A stretch of 64,000 bases of DNA, from positions 18,609-82,608 of the forward strand of contig NZ_JAQITB010000009.1 of assembly GCF_028618515.1 (NCBI RefSeq), written 5' to 3'. The position numbers were made by a program, and so were the translations under genes. How positions within the stretch are numbered: the first letter of the stretch is position 1; each line of letters opens with the position of its first letter. This document shows, piece after piece, positions 20,415-30,446 of this stretch. This stretch comes from Bartonella sp. ML69XJBT (GTDB taxonomy: Bacteria; Pseudomonadota; Alphaproteobacteria; Rhizobiales; Rhizobiaceae). The notes beneath the pieces are model-generated. The model was not told where the DNA came from, searched no databases, and was given only the letters and a program-made list of their open reading frames with translations.

Positions 20415-20453
20415 TTTCATGGTTATGAGGATAAAATCCTCATAACCATGAAA
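20415..20453. terminator. 18-bp perfect hairpin after pdxH
   Basis: A perfect stem of 18 bp closes a 3-nt AAA loop. The arms are 20415-20432 and 20436-20453, with core CATGGTTATGAGGAT. It begins 11 bases after the pdxH stop. There is no clear T run on either side, so it may be a bidirectional terminator-like or mRNA-stabilising structure. Confidence 0.55.
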
Positions 20454-20779
20454 AAGACCTTTGTAACATTGAAGATCAAATCATTGATTTAAATTGGACG
20501 ATCGTATTTTCTATGAGAATTTTTTTGATAATAATCATTTTCTTACTGTATAACTTCAATAAAGTTTCAGTGATCAAGATTGATTTAAAAGAAAAGGCTA
20601 TATTCAGCGAACCTTAAATGAGCTCATCTGTCATATTCAAATGGAGCGTAGAAAGATAAAATAATCTTGCCTATTTCAATCCCAACGACCTAAGTGGAAA
20701 TCATAATTTATATTAAGACAAAGGGGAAAGCGAATATCCTTAATTAAATTGGTTTTCAGTTTATCCTAGATAAGAAGTA

Positions 20780-21340
20780 AAATTTATTAAGATTGTCGTT
20801 TTACATTGAGAACGATTTCTCAAGGCTAGAAGGACAAAACTTAAATAGAATGTAGACAGACGATGCAAATTGTAAAGTACAAGAAATTTAAAAATCAATG
20901 AAAGCATTGCTTCATATTTTGGGTCCTCTCGTTTTTGAATGGGGATACGTTCCTTATGTAAAACAGAACACCATTTTGTTGCGCATTTACGTGCTTTTTG
21001 CAAAAAACATTTCTCAACGCACTCAAGCCTCTTTTACGACAGTGCCCATGAATGTAACGTAAAAAGCATTGTACCACACTATCTTTACGCTTGCACAAGT
21101 ACATGCTGGCAATATCATACCATTTACCAGCCCCAATGTTACGACAACTCTTATATTGGAGAGTGTTCAGAGAAAGCACTTTTACTTCTCTCTTTAATTG
21201 TTTTTACCTACACAGGAACCATGTTTATAAACATGCAAGAAAATCATTTTCATTGATTTAATATAAAAAGATTTAAGATAAGAGAAACTGATTGTTTTTG
21301 AAGTTGTTATTCAATATGAATGACAATCTGTCAGCATGAT
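20780..21340 (-). pseudogene. Decayed integrase 5' fragment, repeat copy II
   Basis: On the minus strand a broken reading frame parallels the DUF4102 integrase N-terminus. NIGAGKWYDIASMYLCKRKD aligns with TLGAGKYNDGAGLLLHKRKD, and HGHCRKRGLSALRNV with HGRRREMGLGALRDV. After a frameshift, ATKWCSVLHKERIPIQKRED aligns with ATEWRSILREGRDPIKERE. The upstream leader (about 21200-21340) also matches the other copies. This copy runs further into the gene than copies V and VI. It lies between convergent pdxH and ubiA. The rest of the spacer (20454-20779 and 21341-21412) shows nothing I recognise. Confidence 0.7.
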
Positions 21341-21412
21341 AAAGCAATATCTTATAACACATATTCATGGTAGCATTACATAACAGATGGTTTTATTTTT
21401 AGCTTCGTATTC

Positions 21413-22417
21413 TTAAATCGCAGGATAAAACATCATCCATATACCACCGCATATTAAACCAGCGAAAACCGCAAACCCAATAAACGAATTCGATTTGAAC
21501 AGCTTTAGACATTGTGAACTGTCATTTATATCAATGACTTTAATTTGAACAAACATGTGGACACTTGCCATAAAAATCCCCAAAAAGCTAATAAGAGGGA
21601 CTTCTGCCAAATAAAATGCCAAGCTGGTAAGCACCACAAAACCACTATATAAAAAGACCAAAGCACGCTTGGTGCCTTCACCAAAGAGCAGTGCCGTAGA
21701 ACGTACCCCAACTGTAGCATCATCCTCTTTATCTTGATGTGCGTAAATTGTATCGTATCCTATTGTCCATAAGATGGATCCCATATAAAGTAAAATTGGT
21801 GACCAACTCAGACTCCCATACACAACTGCCCACCCCATTAATGCCCCCCAATTAAATGCAATGCCTAAAAAAAACTGGGGCCAATATGTTACGCGTTTCA
21901 TAAAAGGGTAAAGTGCAACTGCTACCAATGACGAAATCCCTAGAAAAAAACTGTATCTATTAAATTGTGATAGAATGCCTAAACCAACCAAACATTGCAC
22001 CAATATAAAAAGCTTTGCTTGAAAACGACTCACATGACCTGTTGGTAATGGACGAGAACGTGTTCTCTCTACCTGAGAATCAATTTGATGATCGATAAGA
22101 TCATTCCAAGTACACCCTGCCCCGCGCATCGCTACAGAACCTAAAAAGAACAGAAAGAGATACCAACACCAATGAAAGAACATTGATATAAAAGGTAATT
22201 GGTGCATTTTATAAGAGAGAAAAGCCATCGTTGTTGACCAAAAACAAGGCCACATCAGTAGCTGCCACCCGATAGGACGGTCCCAACGTGCTAATTGAGC
22301 ATAAAACCATATCGAGGCAGGCAGAAAACGATAGACCCACTGTTTGGAAGATGCATCCATCACTCGTCCCTGATTCTCGCAGGATTGAATATGTGCAATA
22401 TTTTTACTTTTTTTCAT
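21413..22417 (-). CDS. ubiA: 4-hydroxybenzoate polyprenyltransferase
   Basis: UbiA attaches the polyprenyl tail to 4-hydroxybenzoate in ubiquinone synthesis, at the inner membrane. The protein is strongly hydrophobic, with about eight to nine segments. The Asp-rich motif NDLIDHQIDSQVERTRSRPLPTG is present, and the second, DTIYAHQDKEDDATVGVRS, is intact. The ATG at 22417 gives 334 aa. An inner ATG at 22360 (MDASSKQWVYRFLP) matches the family start well and may be the true one. It is divergent from purD. Confidence 0.94.
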   Translation of the reverse strand: MKKSKNIAHIQSCENQGRVMDASSKQWVYRFLPASIWFYAQLARWDRPIGWQLLMWPCFWSTTMAFLSYKMHQLPFISMFFHWCWYLFLFFLGSVAMRGAGCTWNDLIDHQIDSQVERTRSRPLPTGHVSRFQAKLFILVQCLVGLGILSQFNRYSFFLGISSLVAVALYPFMKRVTYWPQFFLGIAFNWGALMGWAVVYGSLSWSPILLYMGSILWTIGYDTIYAHQDKEDDATVGVRSTALLFGEGTKRALVFLYSGFVVLTSLAFYLAEVPLISFLGIFMASVHMFVQIKVIDINDSSQCLKLFKSNSFIGFAVFAGLICGGIWMMFYPAI

Positions 22418-22506
22418 TAAATAATCTTACCTTTAGTCTTGCGATAGAGGCATTTCATTCTTATGACAAGAATCAATTTAATTATCTTCTATGATAGGAG
22501 CAAATG

Positions 22507-23781
22507 ATGAACATCCTTCTTATCGGCTCGGGCGGACGCGAACATGCTTTGGCGTGGAAAATAGCAGCATCGCCACTGCTAACGAAATTATATTGTGCTC
22601 CTGGAAATCCTGCAACAATGGAACATGGTGAAAATATTGACTTAAACATTGATGACCATTCTCTCGTCATTGACTTTTGTAAAACGCATTCTATTGATCT
22701 TGTCGTTGTTGGACCAGAAGCACCACTCGTTGCAGGTATAACAGATGCCCTTAATAAGGCTGGTATCTGTGTATTTGGACCTACTCAAAAAGCTGCCCAG
22801 TTGGAAGGTTCAAAAGCTTTTACGAAAGATCTATGCCGTAAAAATAACATTCCTACAGCCTCCTATCAATGCTTTGATGATTCTGCAAAAGCCAAAGCCT
22901 ATATTCAGCAACAAGGTATTCCCATTGTTGTTAAAGATGATGGTTTAGCGGCCGGTAAAGGTGTTGTCGTTGCAACAACTATGGAAGAAGCATTTAATGC
23001 TGTTGATGCCTGCTTTAAAAGTACCTCCTGCAATGCGGCAAAAAAAGTTGTTGTAGAGTCTTTTCTTGAAGGTGAAGAAGCAAGCTTCTTTTGTCTTTGT
23101 GATGGTAAAATTGCCCTTCCCTTTGGATCAGCTCAGGATCATAAACGTGTGGGGGATGGTGATACTGGAGCAAATACCGGTGGCATGGGGGCTTATTCAC
23201 CAGCTCCTATCATGACCGAAAAAATAATTGATCGTACTCTCAAAGAGATTGTTGAACCGGCTCTACATAGTATGAATGCAATGGGATCTCCCTTTAGAGG
23301 TATTCTTTTTGTCGGATTGATGATAACACAAAAAGGACCTGAACTTATTGAATTTAATGTGCGATTTGGCGATCCTGAATGTCAGGTTTTAATGATGCGT
23401 CTTGAAGATGACATTCTGCCAATTCTTTTTGCTGCTGCTCAGGGAAATCTTGAACAAAAGCCCCTGCAATGGTCTCAAAAAACTGCCTTGACTGTCGTTA
23501 TGGCTGCAAAAGGTTATCCAGAATCTCCCCAAAAAGGTACTGTTATCCGTAATCTTGATAAGGTAAAGGCTCTTTCTGATGTGAAAGTTTTTCAAGCTGG
23601 CACTCTATTGAGCAATGGAGAACTCATTGCCAATGGTGGACGCGTTTTAAATATAACAGCAATGGGCAAAACCGTCATACATGCGCAAAAGCGCGCCTAT
23701 GAAGCTGTCGATTGTATTGATTGGCCCGAAGGTTTTGTCCGCCGCGATATTGGTTGGAGAGCCATTGCGCAAAAAAGCTGA
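22507..23781 (+). CDS. purD: Phosphoribosylamine-glycine ligase
   Basis: PurD condenses phosphoribosylamine with glycine in purine synthesis. The 424-aa product has the N-terminal [30 protein letters not shown], the ATP-grasp blocks [17 protein letters not shown] and [27 protein letters not shown], and [18 protein letters not shown] lies six bases before the ATG at 22507; the ATG at 22504 is possible but close to it. Downstream begins a short phage-derived scar. Confidence 0.96.
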   Translation: MNILLIGSGGREHALAWKIAASPLLTKLYCAPGNPATMEHGENIDLNIDDHSLVIDFCKTHSIDLVVVGPEAPLVAGITDALNKAGICVFGPTQKAAQLEGSKAFTKDLCRKNNIPTASYQCFDDSAKAKAYIQQQGIPIVVKDDGLAAGKGVVVATTMEEAFNAVDACFKSTSCNAAKKVVVESFLEGEEASFFCLCDGKIALPFGSAQDHKRVGDGDTGANTGGMGAYSPAPIMTEKIIDRTLKEIVEPALHSMNAMGSPFRGILFVGLMITQKGPELIEFNVRFGDPECQVLMMRLEDDILPILFAAAQGNLEQKPLQWSQKTALTVVMAAKGYPESPQKGTVIRNLDKVKALSDVKVFQAGTLLSNGELIANGGRVLNITAMGKTVIHAQKRAYEAVDCIDWPEGFVRRDIGWRAIAQKS

Positions 23782-23789
23782 ATTCCTTG

Positions 23790-24348
23790 AACTTTCCTTA
23801 ACTATAGCGTTTTCATAAACATGGGCATTATCCATAAACTTGAGAGCCTCCTAGCACACGTGCTTTATCATAAACCTCCGCATTGCCATAAATTCTGGTT
23901 TTATCAAGATAACTTGCCATAAATAGTGTCATAAATCAATGCGTTCTCATAGACTTGTGCATTTCCATAAATCTCAGCTCTAATATGCACGCTAGCATTG
24001 CCATAGACCCTTGCATTTTCATAAATTTTAGCAGATCCAGTAATCTTTGCATTATCAGAAACATAAGCATTATCGAAAACCCGCGCATCACCATAAACCA
24101 TGGCATCCCCCCGCCCCAGCAATTGCCATTATGAGCTAAATTGCAACCTTATGTATAAAGCCGCCGAGGTTCCCTGCCTTAACATTGGCAAAATCCCTTA
24201 AAGCCCGAATGCGATAAAGAGTATAATCACCGCCCTCTATTGTTTCACCTGTAAATTCGTATTTTTTTGCAGGCTCTTGTTTATTAACAGATGCGGTTTT
24301 ATTTGAAATAGAAGAAATAACGGGGGTGTTTTTTGATATATTTGTCAT
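23790..24348 (-). pseudogene. Broken phage-associated hexapeptide-repeat gene
   Basis: The 5' part (24348-24136) codes for an N-terminus with KKYEFTGETIEGGDYTLYRIRALRDF and VKAGNLGGFI, then shifts frame. A second segment (24122-23904) codes for about eleven repeats of the type xGNAxVY (for example YGDARVFDNAYVSDNAKI). A third (about 23890-23790, two frames) continues with YGNAEVYDKARVLGG and DNAHVYENAIV. Together they would form one left-handed beta-helix protein of a kind common in prophages and genomic islands. Frameshifts near 24130 and 23900, and a change of frame near 23835, break it. AGGA precedes the ATG. The function is unknown. Confidence 0.75.
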
Positions 24349-24429
24349 AATTAAATCCTAATCGTTATAAAGTTTCTATTAATACTCTATAAGAGCGCCG
24401 GGCTCTAGCAAGACATTGATTTATATAGA

Positions 24430-25332
24430 TAATTCACTGTTTTGCATGTTGAATTAAAGACCCGAATATAGTAAGGTTTTCTCATTCTAAACCCTCTCAG
24501 ATTGAATCAATTAATATCACTTGCTTGCACGTCAAAAGCGGGGCTGGTGTGTTAGTAAAAATTGTATAAGAAAGAACTAAAAATGGCTCTTATGAACCGT
24601 CTTAATGCAAGGGCTGTAGCAACATTGGGAGCTGGTAAATATAATGATGGTGCCGGCTTGTTACTCCATAAGCGTAAAGATGGTGGTGCTCAATGGATTT
24701 ATCGCTATACCATTCACGGACGTCGTCGCGAAATGGGATTGGGTGCCTTAAGAGATGTCTCTTTAAAACAAGCCCGTGAATTTGCAACTGGGTGACGTTC
24801 TATTTTACGTGAGGGTCGTGATCCCATTAAAGAACGTGAGAAACAAAAGCGTGAGGCAATAAGCAATCTTCATTATTTAAAAGATATTGCACTAGATGCT
24901 TTTGAAAGTCGTAAAGCTGAATTAAAAGGGGATGGTAAAAATGGAAACTGGTTTTCACCCTTAAAACTTCATGTTTTACCTAAATTAGGCTGTTTGCCCG
25001 TTTCAGAGATTACGCAAACAGAGATACGTAATGCCCTTGCTCCCATTTGGCATACAAAAGCTGCAACAGCTAACAGAGCTCTTATTCGTCTCAATATGTG
25101 TCTCAAACATGCGGCTGCATTAGGTTTGGATGTTGATTTACAGGCAGTAGAAAAAGCACGTGCTCTTTTAGGTCAACAACTCCATAAAACACAAAATATA
25201 CCAGCCATGGATTGGAAAGATATTATTTTTGCCTTTAAAATAGTAAAAATATCTAACGCGAAAACCTTCTGTCAACATATGTTGTCCAGCAAAGCTCTTA
25301 TTGATAATCAAAAGCAAAACACAGCAGAATAA
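24430..25332 (+). pseudogene. Truncated tyrosine integrase pseudogene, repeat copy III (longest copy)
   Basis: The leader starts near 24430 and coding starts at ATG 24583. The N-terminal DUF4102 arm-binding domain reads MNRLNARAVATLGAGKYNDG to KQAREFAT. An in-frame TGA (24793-24795) stands where copy V reads Glu-Trp. The frame continues unshifted through SILREGRDPIKEREKQKREA, the core-binding domain (LHVLPKLGCLPVSEITQTEI, TANRALIRLN) and IPAMDWKDI. It then loses similarity to integrases and stops at 25332. The catalytic Arg-His-x-x-Arg-Tyr domain is missing, so the gene is dead twice over. It lies back to back with the hexapeptide pseudogene, which suggests a former phage island between purD and DUF6101. 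Confidence 0.85.
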
Positions 25333-25376
25333 ACAGCTATGGCAGCATAATCCTAAAACATGAAAACATATAAGAT

Positions 25377-25904
25377 CTACTGTAGGGTAACTCGATTCGC
25401 GATAACCAAACGCAAACCTAACGGATTGCTATAACGAAGTGAGAAACGCTTTTGCTTAGAATGCAGAGTTGTATAAAAGAACCGGCGTAAATCGAAACGA
25501 TCTTTGACAACAATAACACGATTATCTTCATTGATCATAAGCATAGGAAGATCATAAGTATCTGCCCATAAGCGCCAGTCTAAAAGAACATTATTCAAAT
25601 CTCTAGAAACTAAAAGGGGGATGCAAACTTCCTCATCTCTATGCAGCAATTCTAATGCAACGGCTCTTTCTCCTGAATGCGTTTTTACAGTACGTGCTAC
25701 AATTCCTTTGAAATGATAAGAGGGCATTAAATGCGATAAGCTTGAAGGGGTATCTGTTTTAAAGAAAACACCACGTTCACTTAACGAACAAAGTATTTTG
25801 TTGCCCGTTTTTGATGAAAAATATGTCGTTGTTTGTGGCAAATGGCACGGATCCAACCGAAATTCAAGCACCGCTTTTGCCTGATTAAAGCATTGATTAG
25901 CCAT
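25377..25904 (-). CDS. DUF6101 family protein
   Basis: The 175-aa protein matches a conserved rhizobial family in layout. It has an N-terminal VLEFRLDP segment, a PilZ-like middle (VARTVKTHSGERAVALELLHRDEEVCIPL), DLNNVLLDWRLWADTYDLPML and a basic tail, DRFDLRRFFYTTLHSKQKRF. No signal peptide or membrane segment is visible. The function is unknown. In related genomes the gene lies close to ubiA and the FAD oxidoreductase, as here apart from the purD/phage insertion. Confidence 0.75.
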   Translation of the reverse strand: MANQCFNQAKAVLEFRLDPCHLPQTTTYFSSKTGNKILCSLSERGVFFKTDTPSSLSHLMPSYHFKGIVARTVKTHSGERAVALELLHRDEEVCIPLLVSRDLNNVLLDWRLWADTYDLPMLMINEDNRVIVVKDRFDLRRFFYTTLHSKQKRFSLRYSNPLGLRLVIANRVTLQ

Positions 25905-26054
25905 ATATAGTGTCCCAATTTATTTTAATAATACTACACCCTTTAACAGCTTTTTCTCATTGGATTATTAAAAGATTGAATAAAAAACAACTGGTTTCTT
26001 TTTTGGTTATTGAAATCTAAACAAAAACACATGATACAATTTATCTCTCTTGCA

Positions 26055-27464
26055 TTATAAGACTTTTCCAGGATTCATAATCCCTAAAGGATCGAGCTCT
26101 TTCTTAATCGCTTGCATAATATCCAATGCGACAGGCGATTTGAAGGCACGAAGTTCCTCACGCTTAAGTTGACCAATTCCATGCTCAGCAGAAAACGCAC
26201 CTTGATAGTGCATCACTAAACTATGAATACTATGGTTCATTTGTGACCATAACTGCAAAAATACTGCAGGATCAGCTCCAACGGGTTGGGTAATATTATA
26301 GTGCAAATTTCCATCGCCCATGTGACCAAAACAAACTATCCGCGCACCTGGAACAATTTCTTCAACAATATTTTCTACATCGGAGATAAAATCAGGAATG
26401 GACGCAATAGGTACTGCAATATCGTGCTTAATGGATGCTCCTACTAATTTCTGTGCAGGTGATATACTTTCACGCAATTGCCAAAAAAAATCTTGCTGCT
26501 TTAATGATTGTGCAACAACAGCATCTTCTATCACAGCATCCTTTAAAGACTCTTCCAAAATAACACTAAGCACTGAAAAGGCTTCATTTTCCCCCTGTAA
26601 TGATGAAATATTAATCAATACATACCATTCATGCTCCTGTTCAAGAGGAGACCTATCACACATCTTATAGTCTAAAGCCATTTGTAAGCTCAGTTTTCCC
26701 ATGAGCTCAAAACCTGTTAACATCTCCCCTCCATGACATTGTGCAAGAGATAAAAGCTCTAGAGCCTTAGCTGGACTACATAAACCAACTAAAGCAACTG
26801 CTTTTCCTTTAGGTTTTGGAAACAATTTTAAGACCGCTGCTGTTATAACTCCTAAAGTGCCTTCTGCTCCAATAAAAAGGTTTTTCAAATCATAACCGCT
26901 ATTGTCTTTCTTAACAAAACGTAAATCATTTAAAATACGACCATCAGGCAAAACAACTTCCAAACCAAGACAAAGTTCACGCATATTTCCATAAGCTAAG
27001 ACAGCTGTTCCTCCAGCGTTAGATGAAAGATTTCCCCCTATCTGGCAGGAACCTTCTGAAGCCAAAGAAAGAGGAAAAAAACGACCTGCTTCATCTGCTT
27101 TTTTCTGTAAGTCTTGTAAAATAACTCCAGCCTCCACCACAGCAAAATTACCTTCAAGATTTATACATCTTATCTTATTAAGTCGTTCCATAGATAAAAG
27201 AACGCTGTTCCCACTTTCATCTGGTTGTTGACCTCCTACCAGCCCCGTATTTCCCCCCTGCGGTACAACCGGTGTGCGCGATTGGCTAGCGAGTTGCATA
27301 ATTGACGACACTTCTGCAGAAGACGATGGTCGTAAAAGCAATGATGTTTTCCCATGAAATCGTCCGCGTTCTTCAAGCAAATAGGGTGCAATCAATGCCT
27401 GATCTGTTATAGCATTCCCAACTCCAACAAGTTTTGTAAATTTTTCAATTAACTCCTGCTCCAT
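26055..27464 (-). CDS. FAD-linked oxidase (D-2-hydroxyacid/2-hydroxyglutarate dehydrogenase type)
   Basis: This protein of about 469 aa is of the GlcD/D-2-hydroxyglutarate dehydrogenase class. The PCMH-type FAD domain includes VPQGGNTGLVGGQQP and GSCQIGGNLSSNAGGTAVLAYGN. The C-terminal oxidase domain includes CFGHMGDGNLHYN, AEHGIGQLKREEL and the terminal LDPLGIMNPGKVL. The substrate is not readable from sequence. The ATG at 27464 has GAGAGGA seven bases upstream, so I prefer it to the TTG at 27470. It sits at the end of rnhB-sua5-FAD oxidase. Confidence 0.9.
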   Translation of the reverse strand: MEQELIEKFTKLVGVGNAITDQALIAPYLLEERGRFHGKTSLLLRPSSSAEVSSIMQLASQSRTPVVPQGGNTGLVGGQQPDESGNSVLLSMERLNKIRCINLEGNFAVVEAGVILQDLQKKADEAGRFFPLSLASEGSCQIGGNLSSNAGGTAVLAYGNMRELCLGLEVVLPDGRILNDLRFVKKDNSGYDLKNLFIGAEGTLGVITAAVLKLFPKPKGKAVALVGLCSPAKALELLSLAQCHGGEMLTGFELMGKLSLQMALDYKMCDRSPLEQEHEWYVLINISSLQGENEAFSVLSVILEESLKDAVIEDAVVAQSLKQQDFFWQLRESISPAQKLVGASIKHDIAVPIASIPDFISDVENIVEEIVPGARIVCFGHMGDGNLHYNITQPVGADPAVFLQLWSQMNHSIHSLVMHYQGAFSAEHGIGQLKREELRAFKSPVALDIMQAIKKELDPLGIMNPGKVL

Positions 27465-27466
27465 CT

Positions 27467-28429
27467 TCAATCCTCTCTTGGAGCCGCTGCACGTATAAGA
27501 CGATCATTAATAGCCTCACCTAATCCATATGTTGGAATAGGTCCTACGGCAATAGATCTCACCTTTAATGAATCCAATTCTCTCAAATATTGAAATAAAT
27601 GAGAGGCGGCCTCTTCCAGCTGTCCACTCTCGCTCAGATTTAAAACAGAAATAGCATTTTCAGCCCCCATAATGCGTTGTCTACCAAATGCTAAAAGGGC
27701 CTCATCATTTTCAACCTTATCCACATTCAAACGAATCGCAGCATTTGGTGCGTAATGCGATTTTAACATACCTGGTGCTTCAATCGTAACCCGCTGATCT
27801 ATCCGTTTTAACGATCTTCCCGCAACTTCTTCAATCTTTTGCACCACAAGCCCTCCAGAACGCAAAAGGTAAATATCTTCATTACAAACCTTAATAATTG
27901 TTGATTCAATCCCTATTGTGCAAACTCCTCCATCAAGTATCAAAGGAACAGATCTCCCTAAAGATGCAAAAACAGCTTCAGCCGAAGTAGGACTAAGACG
28001 CCCTGACTGATTGGCACTAGGAGCAGCAAGAGGTCGACCAAAATATTCCACAATTTCTGCAAAACGACTATTGGGAAAACGAACAGCCAGTGTATTCAGA
28101 CCAGAAGTGGTTAAAGGGTGGATATTATGCTGTACCTTTAAAGGAAGAACAAATGTTAAAGGTCCTGGCCAAAATACCTCCATTAATCGACGCGAAAGAA
28201 AATCAATTTCAACGTAGCGCTGCGCCATATCAATGCTACTGACATGAGCAATAAGAGGATTAAATTGTGGACGCCTCTTTGTCGAAAAAATAGAAGCTAC
28301 TGCCCTCCCATTGGTTGCATCACCAGCCAATCCGTAGACCGTTTCTGTTGGTAGAGCGACTAACTTCCCCTGTTCAAGAAGTGCAACGGCTTGCTTTATC
28401 GAAGCGCTATTGAGAGGGAGAATTGTCAT
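27467..28429 (-). CDS. L-threonylcarbamoyladenylate synthase, Sua5 type
   Basis: The enzyme makes threonylcarbamoyl-AMP for the t6A37 modification of ANN-decoding tRNAs. The N-terminal YrdC domain is complete ([60 protein letters not shown]). A C-terminal Sua5 domain starts at [17 protein letters not shown], making this the long 320-aa form. The ATG overlaps the rnhB stop (ATGA, 28426-28429), so the two are translationally coupled. Confidence 0.93.
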   Translation of the reverse strand: MTILPLNSASIKQAVALLEQGKLVALPTETVYGLAGDATNGRAVASIFSTKRRPQFNPLIAHVSSIDMAQRYVEIDFLSRRLMEVFWPGPLTFVLPLKVQHNIHPLTTSGLNTLAVRFPNSRFAEIVEYFGRPLAAPSANQSGRLSPTSAEAVFASLGRSVPLILDGGVCTIGIESTIIKVCNEDIYLLRSGGLVVQKIEEVAGRSLKRIDQRVTIEAPGMLKSHYAPNAAIRLNVDKVENDEALLAFGRQRIMGAENAISVLNLSESGQLEEAASHLFQYLRELDSLKVRSIAVGPIPTYGLGEAINDRLIRAAAPRED

Positions 28430-29067
28430 AAAACATCATTCCTATAGCGCCATTTGAGAGGAGCAAAACTATAACGATGTAATCCCACAATTGGCCCATA
28501 TTTATCAAGAGCAACACGATGTGCTCGCGTTGCATATCCTACATGCTTCTCTAAACCATAGCCTTTATAAATTTGCCCTGCATATTCCATCATCCGATCC
28601 CGCGTTACTTTAGCAATAATAGATGCTGCTGCGATTGAAACCGAACGTTGATCGCCTTTAATCAAAGCAGTTGCTGGGCATGGTAATTCAGAAGGAATAT
28701 CACGTCCATCAATGAGTGCATAGTGAACTGGAACTGCTAATCCTGTAAGACAGCGACGCATTGCTTCTAAAGTTGCTTTTCTAATATTAGACTGATCAAT
28801 CGTATGGGCGCAAAGACTCGTAATTGAAATTGCTAATGCATTTTGTAAAATTTCATTATAGAATTTCTCGCGTTGTAGAAAAGACAGCTTCTTTGAATCA
28901 TTTAACCCATCAGGAATATGATCTTTATCCAAAATGACTGCCGCGGTTACTACAGGCCCAGCAAGAGGCCCACGTCCTACTTCATCAATACCTGCTATAT
29001 GAAAAAAACCTTGGCTTTGCAAATCTAATTCATATGAAAAATTCGGCTGTAGTGGTAGATTAGACAT
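28426..29067 (-). CDS. rnhB: Ribonuclease HII
   Basis: RNase HII removes ribonucleotides from DNA. The 213-aa product has the catalytic Asp-Glu pair in [15 protein letters not shown], the Asp of ALIDGRD and the [17 protein letters not shown] block. The length is normal. It is the first gene of rnhB-sua5-FAD oxidase. The 215 bp upstream to ispE shows no gene. Confidence 0.95.
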   Translation of the reverse strand: MSNLPLQPNFSYELDLQSQGFFHIAGIDEVGRGPLAGPVVTAAVILDKDHIPDGLNDSKKLSFLQREKFYNEILQNALAISITSLCAHTIDQSNIRKATLEAMRRCLTGLAVPVHYALIDGRDIPSELPCPATALIKGDQRSVSIAAASIIAKVTRDRMMEYAGQIYKGYGLEKHVGYATRAHRVALDKYGPIVGLHRYSFAPLKWRYRNDVL

Positions 29068-29282
29068 CTTTTATAAATCACACATACAAAGAAATACACC
29101 ATTTCACAGCCTGCTTTTTTCTGCAAGCATAGAAATAAAAGAGCTTAAATATAGAGTCTTCGCACCACTCTCTGATTCTTCCACTAAACATTATCTTAGC
29201 ATGTGCCCATCTGATCTAGAAACCAAAAATACTTATTCTAGTATCTAATCTCTCCATTGCACATAACAAAAATCTTTCTCTC

Positions 29283-30191
29283 TTAAATCTTTCCTAAAGT
29301 CATAATCGGTTGCACAAACCAACTTGGATGCATTGATTTAATAAAAAGAGCTGCCTTTTGTGCTGCTTGTTGATTCTTAAAAATACCAAAACAAGTTGCT
29401 CCCGTTCCAGACATGCGAGAAAAAAGAGAGCCACACCCATCTAATATGGATAACACTTCCTTTAATTGAGGCGCAACTTTCAAAGCAGGAGCAAAAAGAT
29501 CATTGCGCGTTTCTTGTAACGCCTCAACCAATGCATCAACTGTCTTCAGAGCTTCTGGATCAATCTTTAGAGGCGAATGGTTGTGCTTTTCTACAGCTTT
29601 AAAAACAGCTTCCGTTGCAATCTGTTGTCCATGATTTACTAACACCATTGCAAGAGAACAAGCTTCCTTTATTCGTGTAATATCTTGGCCAATTCCTTTG
29701 ACAAAAAGCGGCTGCTGATATTCCAATGCCAAAAGACACATTGGTACATCGGCACCAAGAATGACGCTCATTTCTGCTAATTTTTCACAAGAATCATTAA
29801 GATTCCACTGTTGATGCAATATACTCACAACAGCCGCTGCATCACCAGAGCCACCACCAATACCTGAAGCAATAGGCAATGTTTTAACAAGTTTTAAAAA
29901 AGCTGGTTTAGCACTTTCAGGAAAGGTCTTGCGCATAAAATCACGTGCGCGGATAACCAAATTATCTGAATCAGCAATAAGCCCTTGTGCAAATGGACCT
30001 GTTAGAACAAAGTGATCATTTTTACACGGAGCATAGCTTAAACAATCACCACTGAGACTAAAATAGACCAAACTTTCTATTAAATGATAACCATCAGCGC
30101 GCTGTCCAACAACATGCAAAGCCAAATTCAGCTTAATGGGGGTGAATCTATAAGAATAACCTTTGAATGAAGTTCGTACATCCGAGATCAT
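29283..30191 (-). CDS. ispE: 4-diphosphocytidyl-2-C-methyl-D-erythritol kinase
   Basis: IspE is the GHMP kinase of the MEP pathway. The 302-aa product has the substrate lysine motif [20 protein letters not shown] and the ATP loop [17 protein letters not shown]. It also has [10 protein letters not shown] and a C-terminal [12 protein letters not shown] block. Its ATG overlaps the stop of the small gene at 30188-30367 by ATGA, so expression is probably coupled to it. Confidence 0.95.
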   Translation of the reverse strand: MISDVRTSFKGYSYRFTPIKLNLALHVVGQRADGYHLIESLVYFSLSGDCLSYAPCKNDHFVLTGPFAQGLIADSDNLVIRARDFMRKTFPESAKPAFLKLVKTLPIASGIGGGSGDAAAVVSILHQQWNLNDSCEKLAEMSVILGADVPMCLLALEYQQPLFVKGIGQDITRIKEACSLAMVLVNHGQQIATEAVFKAVEKHNHSPLKIDPEALKTVDALVEALQETRNDLFAPALKVAPQLKEVLSILDGCGSLFSRMSGTGATCFGIFKNQQAAQKAALFIKSMHPSWFVQPIMTLGKI

Positions 30192-30367
30192 CTGACGTAA
30201 TATTCACCTGTATAGGGATCCTTTACCAACCTACCCCGTTTTTTTGTACTCGGTTTAGCTTCTTCTACCCCTCCTCCCCAGAACATCTTCTGCAACCGTT
30301 TCCTTATTAAATAATAAATATGAAAAGCTGCTATACACAATAAACTGAATGCAATCATTCGCACCAT
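30188..30367 (-). CDS. Small membrane protein (59 aa) overlapping ispE, DPxTGEY motif
   Basis: The frame starts at ATG 30367 and stops in the ATGA overlap with ispE. It encodes an N-terminal membrane helix ([18 protein letters not shown]), a basic turn (RKRLQKMFW) and a polar tail ending [15 protein letters not shown]. Small rhizobial proteins with a single helix and a terminal LVxDPxTGEY motif are known as conserved hypotheticals. Overlap with ispE and an intact frame argue that it is real. The upstream ribosome-binding site is weak, and a second ATG at 30358 is possible. The function is unknown. Confidence 0.75.
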   Translation of the reverse strand: MVRMIAFSLLCIAAFHIYYLIRKRLQKMFWGGGVEEAKPSTKKRGRLVKDPYTGEYYVR

Positions 30368-30446
30368 TTCAAGTTCGTTCTTTCTTACAAGTATTTTTAG
30401 GTAAAATTACTAGCTCTCCCGCGTAGCTCTTAAATTGTCGCCCTCA

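Noticed and set aside
23647..23835. 62-codon minus-strand frame at the purD 3' end
   Set aside because: Only its first part belongs to the hexapeptide pseudogene; the rest is antisense to purD.
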